A stretch of 64,000 nucleotides of DNA from Alentia gelatinosa (Eukaryota > Annelida > Polychaeta > Phyllodocida > Polynoidae): the NCBI GenBank assembly GCA_950022655.1, contig OX465587.1:29143716-29207715 (forward strand). Direction: 5' to 3'. The notes under the pieces were generated by a model that did no database searches, was not told the origin of the DNA, and saw only the letters and a program-made list of their open reading frames with translations. Shown in pieces: positions 21,760-34,111 of the stretch (positions are counted from its first letter, which is position 1; each line of letters begins with the position of its first letter). Made by a program: the position numbers and the translations under genes.

Positions 21760-22975
21760 CCTATGTCACTCAATATTTGGTGTTGTTAAAAGTAGTGATA
21801 CAATATGAAAATAATGATGCCGCATGCAACAATCTGATATTACTGGAGCAACGCTTTTCCCACATTTCTAGGAGCAAGAACCCCTTGGATGGGATATCAA
21901 TCTGGGCATGGATTTCAGATTCATTTGTCAAGTATTTCTGCGTCATTATACAAACATTTGTCGTTTATACCCCTGTGCTGTTATTTTTGATATTTTTCAC
22001 AGTACAGGGTTGGTACACAATCAATATACATGTAATCCTGTAGACAGACAGGCAAAGGACACTGCTTCGGCAGAAGCCTGATCCAGAATGTGTGAATTCT
22101 AAAAATTGACAGCTACAAAAGCCAACTTGATGCTTGGGACCTATTCTTATACTAAAATGATTAAATATAAAACCTTTTTTCCAGTTTGTCTCAACCAAAT
22201 ATCCGAAAAAGGTCTATTAATATTTGCCTGAGTTATACTAACAAATTTTGTAGAATTTGGTTCTCTTTCAAATACAAGGACAGTGACCCATAGTTACTCA
22301 AACCTTAATATCTAGTACTACAATTGACATTTTGAAAGGGGTTTTAGTATGTGAACACCTACATTTTAGAATTTCTATATATTAATAGTGTAGCGGTCGC
22401 TGGCCCTGGCCCCCTACAATAATATTATCGTAATATCAATCTCTAAATTAAAATCTAGCACGGTGACCCCCGATTTTAAATTTAGATATGTGTTCTACAA
22501 CACTTTGAGATCAACATATTCAACTTTCAGGGAAATAACATGGGTTTCAATCATGAAGGGAAATTGTCTGATATGCCTTTAAACATTTTCTAATATATTT
22601 ATTTATTTGACTACTGGAGATGAGCGTTTACTGTCATGATAAAAGCAGGGATGATGCATTATTTCTCGTCTGAAATTTGAAGCCATTTTCAATTAAACAT
22701 GTTCAATATTTAACTAACCTCTCGTCACATCCTATTACCCATGTTTAAAACAAAAATACCGAAAATTGGGCTGCATTATTTCGGGATTGAATTTTCATGA
22801 GGCCATGATAAGATTAATGAATCGTTATTTGAACTTTGTGAGATTTTGACGGTAATTTAATGACCAATTTAAAAGGATGCATTCCCTTAACAACCTTTTT
22901 ACTGCATCCATCATAAATACATACATTAACTAGCCAGATACCTGCTGGAACAAACTGTATTGTTTGCTCTTATCC
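21760..22975. other. Unannotated AT-rich stretch
   Basis: No recognised repeat copy, RNA gene or convincing exon. The composition is AT-rich throughout. Confidence 0.45.
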
Positions 22976-22984
22976 AGAATGTGA

Positions 22985-23455
22985 ATGTAGATATTGTTCA
23001 TCATTTCCTTTTTTATCCATCTAATACAAAATGTCAATAGAAAACACATGGGGAGTGTGTATATACATACCCAGAGCATACAGATACATCCACCTAATAC
23101 AAAATCTTCATAGAAAATACATGGGCATTGTGCATCTTTATTATCCAGCCAATACAAAGTGTCCATAGAAAACACATAGGGAGTGTGTATCACCATACTA
23201 AGAGCATACAGATATATCCACCTAATACAAAGTGTCCATAGAAAACACATAGGGAGTGTGTATCACCATACCCGGAGCATACAGATATATCCACCTAATA
23301 CAAAGTGTCCATAGAAAACACATAGGGAGTGTGTATCACCATACCCGGAGCATACAGATATATCCACCTAATACAAAGTGTCCATAGACAACACATTGGG
23401 AGTGTGTATCACCATACTAAGAGCATACAGGTATATCCACCCAATACAAATTGTA
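22985..23455 (-). repeat. ~73-bp tandem array, reverse orientation
   Basis: About six units contain ACACATAGGGAGTGTGTATC, the GAGCATACAGATATATCCAC segment and CTAATACAAAGTGTCCATAG. This is the reverse complement of the array at 36.5 kb and of one arm of the 2378-3047 palindrome. One internal unit is truncated. Confidence 0.85.
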
Positions 23456-23464
23456 CACTTTGTA

Positions 23465-23630
23465 TTAGGTGTCGACATCAGTTCCTTTTAGTTATGCACT
23501 ATTTTTCCATAAGCACTATTTTTCCGTATGCGCCACCCAGAGCATACAACATATCTGCAAGCACCGGGTATATACATACAAACTCCCTATGTGTTTTATA
23601 TGGACACTTTGTATTAGGTGGATATTAACA
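23465..23630. mobile_element. Half of a 2.4-kb-type foldback element
   Basis: TTAGTTATGCACTATTTTTC, CGTATGCGCCACCCAGAGCA and TCCCTATGTGTTTTATATGG follow the left arm of the 2378-3047 element in the same order. The block adjoins the 73-bp array, suggesting the array grew within such an element. Confidence 0.7.
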
Positions 23631-23864
23631 GAAAAAACTTACTGTATGTTTTATAATCCCTTAGACAGGCGACTTATCGCTGCTAAGAGAGGAGAGGATT
23701 GTTCCGGCTTCAGACATTCACCTTTTAAGTTGCCGCTCATGAAGTCTTAAAACACCTTGAACAGCAGCCTTTCCTTGCAGGAGATGGTACATGTTAGATA
23801 ATTTGTCTTAAGATATATAACCTTACTGTATACTGTGGTGAACAGGATGAAGTCAAACATTAAC

Positions 23865-24470
23865 ATTATTATCCATCGTATACAAAGTCCTCGTTGAGAA
23901 TGTATGGGGACTCACTAAACTAGGATCCATTGTTCTATATTCATGGTAGACACAGTCACCATCAAGAATGTATGGGGACCCAGTAAAGTACTACCCGTTG
24001 TTTTTTATCCCTGGTATTTAAAGACCCCATCGAGAAGGTATGGTGACTCAGAAGGTCACAACCCATTGTTTATTATCCATGGTATACAAAGTCTCCATTG
24101 AGACTGTATGGGGATGTAGTAAAGCATGACCAATTGGGTATCATCCATGGTATAAAAAGTCCCGATTGAGAATGTATGGTGACTCAGTAAACCACAACCC
24201 ATCGTGTATTATCCATGGTATACAAAGTACCCATTTAGAATGTATGGGCACTCAGTAAACCATGACCCATTGTTTAATATCTATGGTAGACAAAGTACCC
24301 ATTGAGAGTGTATGGTGACTCAGTGAACCACGACCCATTGTTCATTATCCCTGGTATACATAAAGTCCCCATCTAGAATGTATAGTAAACCACGACCCAT
24401 TGTTCATTATCCATGGTAGACAGAGTCCCCATTGAGAATGTATGAGGACTCAGTAAACTACTACCCATTT
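23865..24470. repeat. ~68-bp tandem array, 9 units
   Basis: GAATGTATGG or a close variant recurs at 23898, 23966, 24033, 24102, 24170, 24238, 24306, 24376 and 24436, mostly 67-70 bp apart. The unit includes TTATCCATGGTA, ACAAAGTCCCCATTGAGAA and GACTCAGTAAACCA. Dispersed single units occur near 55025 and 62950. Confidence 0.85.
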
Positions 24471-24774
24471 TTCAAAAACAGTCAGATATCACAACCATTG
24501 CATACATATTTAAATCCGTAGTATATGGCCTCAAACCCATTACGGGAAAATAGTCCCTTTGCACTAAAGAGCGGTAAAATGTCTCTAACATAGTAAATAT
24601 TAAGACAGATTTATTCAAATGATGGATAACAGATACAACCAACAATGGTTTGGTGGAAAGATGGCTCTGTAAACCACCCGAGGTTGATGTCGTGCTAAAG
24701 GCGTACATCAATGCAACAAAAGATTCTTAATGATGCCGGTAGATTCTCAAGGCTCTAAGCCTAGTTCGTTAAGA

Positions 24775-24915
24775 ATTCTTCTCTCATAGAGCGCAGTGAG
24801 AACCTTGTACAGAATACCACATAGAGAGTGTGAGATCTTATGAGAGGGGTGCACAGTGAGAACCTTGTACAGAATACCACTTAGAGAGTGTGAGATCTTA
24901 TGAGAGGGGTGCGAT
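24775..24915. repeat. Two copies of the 60-bp unit
   Basis: GTGAGAACCTTGTACAGAAT...GATCTTATGAGAGGGGTGC occurs twice. The upstream flank, TTCTCAAGGCTCTAAGCCTA after GTACATCAATGCAA, is the same as that preceding the 15-unit array at 55.67 kb, so both arose in copies of the same dispersed element. Confidence 0.85.
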
Positions 24916-24973
24916 CTCTAGACTATAGTAATCGGCTAATTGTAAATGAATACCAAAGAGAGACATAGCTGCT

Positions 24974-25173
24974 NNNNNNNNNNNNNNNNNNNNNNNNNNN
25001 NNNNNNNNNNNNNNNNNNNNNNNNNNNNNNNNNNNNNNNNNNNNNNNNNNNNNNNNNNNNNNNNNNNNNNNNNNNNNNNNNNNNNNNNNNNNNNNNNNNN
25101 NNNNNNNNNNNNNNNNNNNNNNNNNNNNNNNNNNNNNNNNNNNNNNNNNNNNNNNNNNNNNNNNNNNNNNNNN
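24974..25173. other. Assembly gap (200 N)
   Basis: Exactly 200 undetermined bases. The round length suggests a placeholder. The sequence to the right is highly repetitive, which probably caused the gap. Confidence 0.99.
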
Positions 25174-28100
25174 GTTTCCCTGTAAACTGTAATTTGCTCT
25201 GTATTCTGCTCTGTGGACTACATTGTAAGTTGCTCTGTATTCTGCTATGTGAGCTGCTCTGTAGACTATACTGTAAGCTGCTCTGATTTCTGCTCTGTGG
25301 ACTATACTGTGAACTGCTCTGTATTCTGCTCTGTGGACTACATTATCAGCTGCTCTGTGAACTGCACTGTGAGCTGTAATGTGACCTGTACTGGGGACTA
25401 CACTGTAAGCCCTGTATTCTGCTATGTGAACTGCACTGTGAACTGCTCTGACAACTGCCTAGTGGAATCATCTGTGAATAACCTCATGAACTCTCCCCTG
25501 AGCTACCCAGTAATGCTCGATAAGGTGCTTGATGAACTGCTCTACCAGGCCTAGAACGGTGATAACATTGCGAAGGGAGTTTCAGTTTAAGCTGTCCATA
25601 AACTACACACTTTACTGCAGGGAACAGGACTGTGAGTTTCTATGTGAGCTGCTCTGTGAATTACACACTTTTCTATATTGCAGCTCTGGGTACAGCTCTG
25701 AGGGTTTCTATGAAATACCCACTTTACTGCAGTGCAACTCCACGAAGTGATAAGAGAGAAGCCCTGGAGGCAGACTCATGAACTACATGTGTGCAGTGTG
25801 CAGAATGGACTGTTGCAGCATGGAGTTGTCCCATTACCTTAAGTCCATATAAGGAATGAAGTAGACCGAGTAGCCAATGACTGCATTCGCAACAATCCCC
25901 GACCTTCACCCTGACCTCCTTACATGATATTTTCTAGCGCCTTGGGAGGGCTATACAGTCGAGAGTTGGCCTCGAATCTTAGGGGCCACAACCACCCTCG
26001 TTGTGCAGATCGAGTTGTCTAGTGTACCATTCAGCAAACCTGAGAACACGCTGCATTCTCTCCAGTGAACACTCTTTTAAACGACAATCTTCCCCACTGC
26101 TCGGCACCAGCTGTGGACGCATTTAGTAACCTGTGCTGTAAACCACACGGTCTAGGCAACGACAAGTTGTTTGTTGAACTGAAACCTGGATTTCTGCGTG
26201 AATTGCTCCAGAAAGTGTACAGTGACTAAGTGAAACCCTCAGGGAACTGCTTCAGAGAGTGTTCGGTGACTTAGTACATCGCTAAGGGAACTGCTTCAGA
26301 GAGTGTTCGGTGACTTAGTACATCGCTAAGTGAATTGTTCGAGAGAGTGTTCGGTGACTTAGTACATCGCTAAGTGAACTGTTCGAGAGAGTGTTCGGTG
26401 ACTTAGTACATCGCTAAGGGAACTGCTTCAGAGAGTGTTCAGTGACTTAGTACATCGCTCAGGGAACTGCTTCAGAGAGTGTTCAGTGACTTAGTACATC
26501 GCTAAGGGAACTGCTTCAGAGAGTGTTCGGTGACTTAGTACATCGCTAAGTGAACTGCTTCAGAGAGTGTTCAGTGACTTAGTACATCGCTCAGGGAACT
26601 GCTTCAGAGAGTGTTCAGTGACTTAGTACATCGCTAAGGGAACTGCTTCAGAGAGTGTTCGGTGACTTAGTACATCGCTAAGTGAACTGCTTCAGAGAGT
26701 GTTCAGTGACTTAGTACATCGCTAAGTGAACTACTCCAGAGAGTGTTCGGCGACTCAGTACATCGCTTAGTGACACAGTCAGTGCACGTGGCTGATACAT
26801 ATTGCCCTATAAGCTGCACTGTAAGTATTTCAGGGAACTGCAATATGAAATACACAGCTACACTAGAAGCTGTTGAATGAACTGTTCTGTTGCCACTACA
26901 GTGCATTGCACTGACAGAAACAATCCTATAAACTAAACATCTGCCCTATTAGTTGAACTGCCCTTTAAATGCCCTGTAAATTCCTCAGTGAATTGCTCGG
27001 TTAGTGCTAAGAGAACAGCCTGTGTTAACTACGCAGCGGCAGTAAACTCTGTCAAGTGAGCTGCTCTTTGTAGCACTCAGTGAGTTGTACAGTGATTTAC
27101 TCAGTGAGCTCCTCTGTAAGAGGATTCGGGAACTCTCGTGTGGAATTCATAGTTGTATTAAATCTTGTTCTGTGAACTGCACTGTTAACTGGATGGTAAG
27201 TGTGCAGTACTTTTAACTGAACAAATCTGCACCACAATCTGTTCAGTGAAATCCTCAGAGAGTAGCTCCTTGAACTGCTGTGAGCTATGCAGTGGACTGC
27301 TCTGTGAACCGATCAGTGAACTGCGCTTTAAGCTTAACACAGCTTGACCATAACCTGTTCAGTAAATCCCTTATGGGGCTACTCCTTGAATCGCTCAGTG
27401 AACTGCTCAGTAGTCTGCCCTGAGCTGTATTGTGAACTGCTCAGAGCTCCTCTGTGAACTGCAGTGAAAGCTGAACACAAATAGACTATAATCTGCTCTG
27501 TGAACTGCTTAGAATTGCTAAGAGCTGCTCCGAACTGCTTTGAGCTTCTCAACACAGCTGTACAACAGTCTGCACTGTGCACTACTCAGTGTGCAGAACT
27601 GTTCAGAATTGCTCACAGCTGCTCAACTGCTCCGGGTTGCTCCGAGCTACCCTGAGCTGCTCAGCAAGCTGCACTGTAAGCTCAGCACAGCTGGACCTCA
27701 ATCTACTCTACTGCTTAGTGCACTGCTGTAGGATTGTGGGAGCTGCTTAGAATTGCTCCCAGCTGCTCAGTAAACCGCTCCGAGTTGCTGAGTAAGCTGT
27801 TCCGAGTTTCTCCGAGCTGCCCCGAGCTGCTCAGCAAACTGCACTGTAAGTTCAACACAGCTGGACCACAATCCGCTCTAAAGATTGCTCAGTGGACTGT
27901 TGTAGTCTGCTGAGAACTGTTCGGAATTGTTCATAACTGCTAAGTGAACTACTCCCAGTTGCTCAGTAAGCTGTTCCGAGCTGTTTTGAGCTGCTGAGTA
28001 AACTGTACTGCTAGCTCAACACAGCTTGATCAGAATCTGCTCTATGAACTGCTCGGAGGACTGCCCAAAGCTACTCAAGACTGTTCAGAATTACTGATAG

Positions 28101-28371
28101 TTCCTCAGTTAGCTGCTCCGAGCTGTTCCGAGCTGCTCAGTAAACTGTACTATAAGGTGAGCCACAATCCGCTCAGTAGACTGTTTAAACTACTGTTAAC
28201 TGCTCAGAATTGCTCCGAGCTGCCCAGTAAACTGTACTACTAGCTTAACACAGCTGAACCACACTCCACTCAGTAGACAGCTGAAAGCTGCTGTAACTGC
28301 TCAGAACTGTTCCCAGCTGCTCCGAGCTGCCCAGAGAACTGCTAACCGAACTGCTCCGAGCTGCTCCGAGC
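25174..28371. repeat. Degenerate CTG/AACTGCTCTG repeat region
   Basis: Over 3 kb is built from variants of GTGAACTGCTCTGT and GCTCAGTAAACTGCACTG. From 27.3 kb a longer period of very roughly 140-170 bp is visible, marked by AGCTCAACACAGCTGGACCA (near 27680, 27845, 28015 and 28245). Short open frames are composition artefacts. The block directly abuts the CpG island. Confidence 0.85.
26209..26772. repeat. 44-bp minisatellite, ~12.8 units
   Basis: GAGAGTGTTC recurs every 44 bp (26255, 26299, 26343 onward) with GTGACTTAGTACATCGCTAA and GGAACTGCTTCA. Homogeneity is much higher than in the surrounding degenerate repeat, so this sub-array is younger. TCGG/TCAG and AAGG/AAGT variants alternate in blocks, hinting at multi-unit duplication. 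Confidence 0.95.
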
Positions 28372-28960
28372 TGCTGGGGCCGCGGCGCGGGGAAGGCGGC
28401 GTCGACCGACACACACGAAGTGGCGCGGAGAAAACTCCCGTCTCCGCTCACGTCGTGCTGACCGACACACACCCGCCCCTCCCCCGCCAGCCCGCCGCAT
28501 CCGCCGCCCACTCCCGCCCCGCCGCGCCGCCGTGAGCAGGTGCCGAGCAGCTGTCACCCCGCAGCCGCCCGCCCGCCGCTGTACGCGCACAGCCGGCGAC
28601 GAGCATGGCCACCGCGGAGTCTCCCGCCGGCCGCTGTTAGAGTGGCTTCCGTCACGTCCCCCGCCCGTCTGTGTACGCCGCCCGCAGGAGAGTCGGGACC
28701 GTCGTCATCCGCCCATCGCCCGCCGCCGCCCGCCGCCCCCCGTACACCGCCCAACGCCGTACACCGCACCCCCGGCCGGCAGTCGGTCTACGCCCGCCCG
28801 CCCGCCGTACACCGCCCGCCGTACACCGCCAGTCGGTCCGTGCCCGCCCGCCCGCCCGCCTGCCGTCGTCGCCATACTGGATTTATCCCGTATTAGTACC
28901 TTAGGAACAAAAGTCTCTCCCGCTATACCCCAACCCGGAGGAAAGTCTGGAATGTGAACC
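28372..28960. promoter_or_regulatory. CpG-island-like promoter block
   Basis: Composition changes abruptly to very GC- and CpG-rich (CCGCGGCGCGG, CCCGCCCGCCCGCC). It contains short repeats of GTACACCGCCCGCC between 28740 and 28830. It ends near GCCATACTGGATTTATCCCG. In animals such islands mark promoters. Transcription could go either way; a plus-strand first exon is suggested by splice signals to the right. Open frames through the island are probably GC artefacts. Confidence 0.6.
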
Positions 28961-29071
28961 GAGCCTCTCCGGAGACCCACACCGGACCCTGGGTTAGGGG
29001 GTTAGTGATCGGGATTGGAGGGATCTAGGAGTAAACACCCAGGAGTGTGTTTTTTTCCTGTTTCTACTCAG

Positions 29072-29416
29072 GAGGATCTTCCAGGTTAAACGTCATCAAA
29101 ACTCCTCCTGGGCTGTGCTGGAGACAGACCCGTCCTCCTGCTTCCCTCCCTGCGTGCCTCACTGGAGCAGCAGTATACTGGAGGAGACTATGTGGTGAAA
29201 CTCGCTTCTGGAGAGATTCTGGAGTTACTTTGGGGGTTGACATTCACCAGGCTCCCCTACAGGAGGCAGTGAGACACACACACATACACATACACAGGAG
29301 TAGAGGCTAGCGACTGGCTGGCTGGGACCTTCGCGGTGTACACGGTGATTTCTACACTGGAGGAAACACACTGGAGGGACCCGCAGACACACAGACAGAC
29401 CTGCGGAATCATGTAG
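29072..29416 (+). other. Candidate 5' non-coding exon
   Basis: A strong acceptor (TTTTTTTCCTGTTTCTACTCAG shortened here: pyrimidine tract ending at 29071) and a donor TAG|GTACAC at 29417 bound 345 bases downstream of the CpG island. A possible upstream donor, GG|GTTAGG at 28993, would give a 79-base first intron. The longest frame stops before the donor, and the ATG at the end is followed by TAG, so the exon would be untranslated. No coding exon that it could splice to is recognisable in the window. Confidence 0.35.
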
Positions 29417-29640
29417 GTACACTCTTTTGATGTTGATTTGATTCGTGTGTTACGTTCCTACAGGTACTCCCTATGGCCAGGTGGGAGGGGGTGTGGTTGT
29501 GGGTGTGGTGGGTGTGGTGGGTGTGGGAGTCCTTGTAAGGGGAGGTAAGAACAGGATGGTGCTACTGAGTGCTTTCACACCCACACCCCACCTCAGGCCT
29601 TGTCATATATACAAACTCTTACACCCCGGATATACATACA

Positions 29641-29660
29641 CATATATATATATATATATA
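29641..29660. repeat. (TA)n microsatellite
   Basis: A short run of TATATATA lies inside otherwise unique sequence. Confidence 0.9.
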
Positions 29661-29873
29661 AATCTATCATCCCTCTTTGAGTCCATCATAGCATCCCCCT
29701 TACTTAATCCTCAGATTATCCCCCACATTAAGCTATGTCATTGACACATCACCTCAGAAACAAACCCAAATTCCGCTCAGATTCCTATTAATCACATGAC
29801 ACTCAGGATGCATTTCTCAAGGGCAACTTCCCTCTTGACAGGAATAGAAAATGGCGACTTGTCAATGTTCCTG

Positions 29874-29899
29874 TTCCCCCCCCCCCCTCCTCTCAGTCC

Positions 29900-29939
<40 letters not shown>
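29874..29939. repeat. C run and (CT)n microsatellite
   Basis: A poly-C run near 29875 is followed by CTCTCTCT to 29939. The stretch from 29940 to 30300 is C-rich on one side and G-rich (GGGTGGGGGGTG) near 30190, with no gene. Confidence 0.9.
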
Positions 29940-30315
29940 AAACCCCAACTCCTCCTCCTTCCTCACCCCCCATCACACCCTCAGCACAGTCTGAACATCC
30001 ATCCCCGGACCTATCTGAATATTCCCAACAAGCAGAAGGAGGAGTAGGAGTAGGAGGAGAGATTAGTCATCGTGTATTCCTCCTCTTTGCCGGGCTCCTT
30101 CTGGCACTCACAACTCGACATTAATCTTTCATGTGTAAAGCTGCCAGCGGGAAACGGGAAAATGGCCGACTCTGTATCAAAGTGGAGATGGGTGGGGGGT
30201 GTAGGGGGGAGTGAGGAGGGGAGGGGGGATTGAGGGAGGGAGGGGGCCTCGTGAGAGCGGCTCACAATGTCTGCTGAGCCGGCGATATTCCACTACCTCC
30301 GTATACACGTGAACT

Positions 30316-30850
30316 CATACTTCACAGGCTTAAGGGTATGGTAACTCATACTCGATGGGGGATATACAGAAGGATATTGCCTGTCTACATCTGAACATGA
30401 CATATACTCATGTGACTTGATATTAGGAGGTCGTACTCAACAGGCTTAAGGGTATGGTAACTCATACTCGATGGGGGATAAACAAATGAATATTGCCAGT
30501 CTACATGTGAACATGAACGTTCACTCATATGACTTGATATTAGAAACTTATACTCAACAGGCTTGCGAGTATGGTAACTCATACTCGATGGGGGATAAAC
30601 AAATAGATATTGCCAGTCTACATGTGAACATGAACGTATACTCATATGACTTGATATTAGAAACTTATACTCAACAGGCTTGCGAGTATGGTAACTCATA
30701 CTCGATGGGTGATAAACAGATAAATACTGCCAGTATACATCTGAACGTGAACGTTCACTCATATGACTTGATATTAGGAACTTGTACTCAACAGGCATGC
30801 GAGTACGGTGACTCATTCTCGATGGATGATATACAGATATATGATATATC
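30316..30850. repeat. 117-bp tandem array, ~4.6 units
   Basis: CTCATACTCGATGG-type motifs fall at 30350, 30466, 30583, 30700 and 30817, a step of 116-117 bp. The unit includes TTAGGAACTTGTACTCAACA, GTATGGTAACTCATACTCGA and a segment with CTCATATGACTTGATA. Because 117 is a multiple of 3, long open frames cross it on both strands; they are artefacts. A single related segment lies at about 57050-57110 beside a family E hairpin. Confidence 0.9.
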
Positions 30851-30865
30851 AATATATCTACCTAG

Positions 30866-31832
30866 CCTGGCGTTTACATTGGAATATTATGGCTGGCGAT
30901 TCTGACATTTTGCATCTCATTATGACTTTCAGTAGAAAAAAAGCTAGAGATTCTGTAGTGTAAACGCCAAAGTCGTCGACCTAGGAATGTACCTGAGCGT
31001 TTACACTGACGACTATATGTTTTCCCAGAATCGCCACCCGTGTAAACAACTAATTCAAGGCGGTTTGAAATGGTTGCGGGCGTCAGAGCATGTCCAATAG
31101 TCATCAGGTGGTGTCGAATTGCGTTATTAGACATAATCAGATGATCTGCCGTCGCCACACGCTTGGTGTTTACACTAGACGATTTCTAGCTATTTACTGC
31201 TGTAAGTCATCAGGCAGTGCAAAATGCCGGAATCGCTGGTCAGAACCATCTAGTGTAAACTCCAGGTTCCCTCCAATTGACGACTATTGGACACCCTCTG
31301 ACACCCGCGATTATTTCAAGCCAATTTGAATTACCCGGCGTTTACACTAGACAACTAAATATGTGGCGACTGTAGATCGTCAGCCAATAGTTGTCAGGCG
31401 GTGGCAATGTCCACCACAAAAGTCGTCGACCTCAGAATATATGAGTTTTTACAGAGTCGCCGCCTATCTAGACGACTAATTCAAGCCAGCTTGTATCAGT
31501 CGCCGGTGTCAGAGCATGACCAGTAGTCGCCAGGTGGTGCCGAATTATGTAATCAGACGATCTGTAGTCGCCACGCCCTTTGCAGTTACAGCAGACAACT
31601 TCTAGACCTTTACGACTAAAAGTCGTCAAGTCGTCAAGTTCAAGAATCGCCTAGTGCAAACGCCGGGTTAGTCATCTACATTGGCAGCGATTCTGTGAAA
31701 ACCTAGTCTTCAGTGTAAACGCTTGAGTACATTCTGGGATTTATAGTTTTTGCGGTGGACATTGCCACCACCTGGCAACTATTGGCTTGACGATCTACAG
31801 TCGCCACATATTTAGTTGTCTTGTGTAAACGC
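30866..31832. mobile_element. TTTACACTAGACGA-family inverted cluster
   Basis: Forward and reverse ends (GGCGTTTACACTAGACAAC, TAGTGTAAACGCC) alternate about every 60-120 bp over 1 kb, with shared inner segments CAGGTGGTG and GACTGTAGATCGTC. It is a mosaic of several non-autonomous copies. No coding content. Confidence 0.7.
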
Positions 31833-32006
31833 CGGTTTAGCCTGGTATAAATGTCCATAGCCTTATCATTAGGAACTCGTTATCGATATGTTTCATATTC
31901 ATTGTGTGAAACGAAGCAGAGGTTCACTCACTTTTTCCATAAACAATTTTCCCACGTTAAAAAGCGGACGAGAAAAATGATAACTCCTGGGAAACATATT
32001 CATGTT

Positions 32007-32128
32007 TTTGGTCTGAGTCCCAGTTCATCATCTCGTTTGGAATGCTTCGGAATATTCACTCGGCTATCGCCTCGTTCATATCACTGCGCACTCCAAACTC
32101 GATAGCGAACGGGAACATACCAAACACT
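32007..32128. repeat. Family E long hairpin
   Basis: The left arm TTTGGTCTGAGTCCCAGTTC with ATCTCGTTTGGAATGC pairs with GCACTCCAAACTCGATAGCG and GTACCAAAC-like sequence on the right. The tip is CACTCGGCTATCGCCTCGTT. The same hairpin is at 57149-57272. The stretch 32129-33090 contains CACACA and ATATAT runs but no gene. Confidence 0.75.
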
Positions 32129-33095
32129 CATCAATTCCTTTCTTAGTATGTATGATTTATTGATTTATTCTACCCTTCATATGAAACACCATAGACTGAA
32201 CATGGTGTGACTGTATGCCACAGTTATGCCATGAAATCATTATATGCCACGTTTCACATTTGAAGTTAAAAACATGTGACGTGGTAAAAGAAAATCTAAA
32301 CGTCACCCAATTTCATATGATTGTTTACATGACATTCGTTTTCTTCCACTGAAGGTATCACTCAGCTTTGCTTCGTGATATCATTCCGCAAAGACAACTC
32401 ACGCCATATAAACAATCACATGAATTTCGCGACGTTTTTTATGATATGTATGTATGAATATGTATAAATGTGTTGGTGATTTACGAATCAGATACTTATG
32501 TATAACAGCTACATGAATGACTAATTAAGTTGTAATTACTCATATGTAATATTTAACTATAAATACATGATTACATAGAGGTTTGGTTATATTCAAATAT
32601 ATAGGTGATAAGATCATTTAGAGTATGACCAATTTACACCACCTTATTCATACGCACACAGAGATGTATATGGGAGCTTTATCAATGTGTATATGTGTGC
32701 TGATATTAGGTAGAGTAGGCCTAATTTCCGCACATACACACACAAATATATAAATATATTTATATAAATGCGTATTTATACACGTGCGTGTGCTAGACTT
32801 GGTCAGAGTGTGATTAATTAAAGAAGAATCTATTTCTGTGATGCCCATGTGGCTTTATCCTGTGAAATCACCCCGCCTGTGTCTGTGGAATCATTCTGTT
32901 GCCGGCGCTCTCATTTGGCACGAGCCTTCTCATATCACGACCGACATTGTCTCGTCTGAAACCATAATGAAAATCAGATGGAAGATGTTGCAGCAGTGGT
33001 ATTAGGTCAGGAACAAGAGGCAGGGCATGGGAGTTATGTGCAACAGGAACGAGCGGTGGTAGGCATGGATAGATATAAAGGGGCTTAGTTCTAGG

Positions 33096-33845
33096 GGAAT
33101 AGAGAGGAAGGGAGACAGGGGAGAGACAACGAAAGATGGAGAGAGAGTGAGGGAAAGGGGGAAAGAGAGGTAGAAAATGAAAGGGAGAGAGAGGGGAGAG
33201 AGGGGAAGACATAGAGGGAAGAGAGAGATGGGAGACATAGAGGGAAGACAGAGAGAGGGAGAGGGGGAGAGAGACAGGGAGAGGGGGAGAGAGAATGGGA
33301 GAGAGGGGGGAAGAGAGAAAGGGAAATCGAGAGAGAGAGAGAGGAAGGGAGAGCGAGAGAGAGAGAGGGAGAGAGAGAGAGACAGACATACAGACAGACA
33401 GACAGACAGGGATAGAGAGCAGGGGAGATAAAGGGGCACATAGAGGGGGAGGGGTGAAAATAGCAGGAAAAGAGGGGGAAGAAATAGAGGAGAGAGAGAG
33501 AGAAGGGAGAGGGAGACAGAGGGAGGTAGAGAGAGAGAGAGAGGGGGAGGGAGAATAAAGTAGAGAGAGAAAGAGAGACGGGAAGAGGGAGAGGGAGAAG
33601 GAAGGAGAACGAGGAAGAGGGAAAGAGAAAGGGAGAGGGAAAGGTAGCGAGGGAGAGAGAAAGGGAGAGAGAAAGGGAGTGGACTAGGAACAAAAATGGG
33701 AGAGGAATAGATAGGATGCGACAAAGAGAGGAAGGAGGAGGAAGAAGTGGAGAGAAGGAGAGAGAGGGAGAGGAACAGAGAGAGGGACAGAGAAAGGGAG
33801 GGAGGCAGGGAGTAAAGAGATAGAAGGAGAAAGAATATGTATGTG
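33096..33845. repeat. 750-bp polypurine tract (GA-rich)
   Basis: The plus strand is almost entirely A and G (GGGAGAGAGAGAGG), with short CAGACAGACAGA runs near 33385-33410. Purine-pyrimidine mirror sequence of this length can adopt triplex (H-DNA) structure. Long Ser/Leu/Pro open frames on the minus strand and Arg/Glu frames on the plus strand are composition artefacts. Confidence 0.95.
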
Positions 33846-34111
33846 GATATCTTACGTATACATACTTCATGGATGTCCCCCAAAGATGTCCCCAAGATGG
33901 CGAAAGGAAAGTCAGAGAGCAGTAGTGAGAGAACTGCTAACAGATAATATGCGCACATGAAATATGATTAGCCAAACCGAGTTTGAGAACAGAGATGCTG
34001 CCATGGCGGTGTGTGTGGCGGGCATTATGACGATTATAACAGGGCGCAGTGAGACAGAGCGGCGGTGACGGGGATTCTCTCACACTGATCCCGCCTAGAA
34101 TGCCGTGATTA

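Noticed and set aside
28532..28957. Overlapping Arg/Pro-rich frames in the CpG island
   Set aside because: GC-rich DNA lacks stop codons; several frames on both strands are open at once, so none is supported.
28985..29000. TTAGGG-like motif as a telomere remnant
   Set aside because: Only one or two imperfect copies; far short of an interstitial telomeric array.
30385..30905. Two overlapping repeat proteins on opposite strands
   Set aside because: Both come from the 117-bp tandem array; having frames open on both strands is typical of repeats, not genes.
33002..33958. Long Ser/Leu/Pro open frames on the minus strand
   Set aside because: They follow entirely from the polypurine tract; there is no domain or codon structure.
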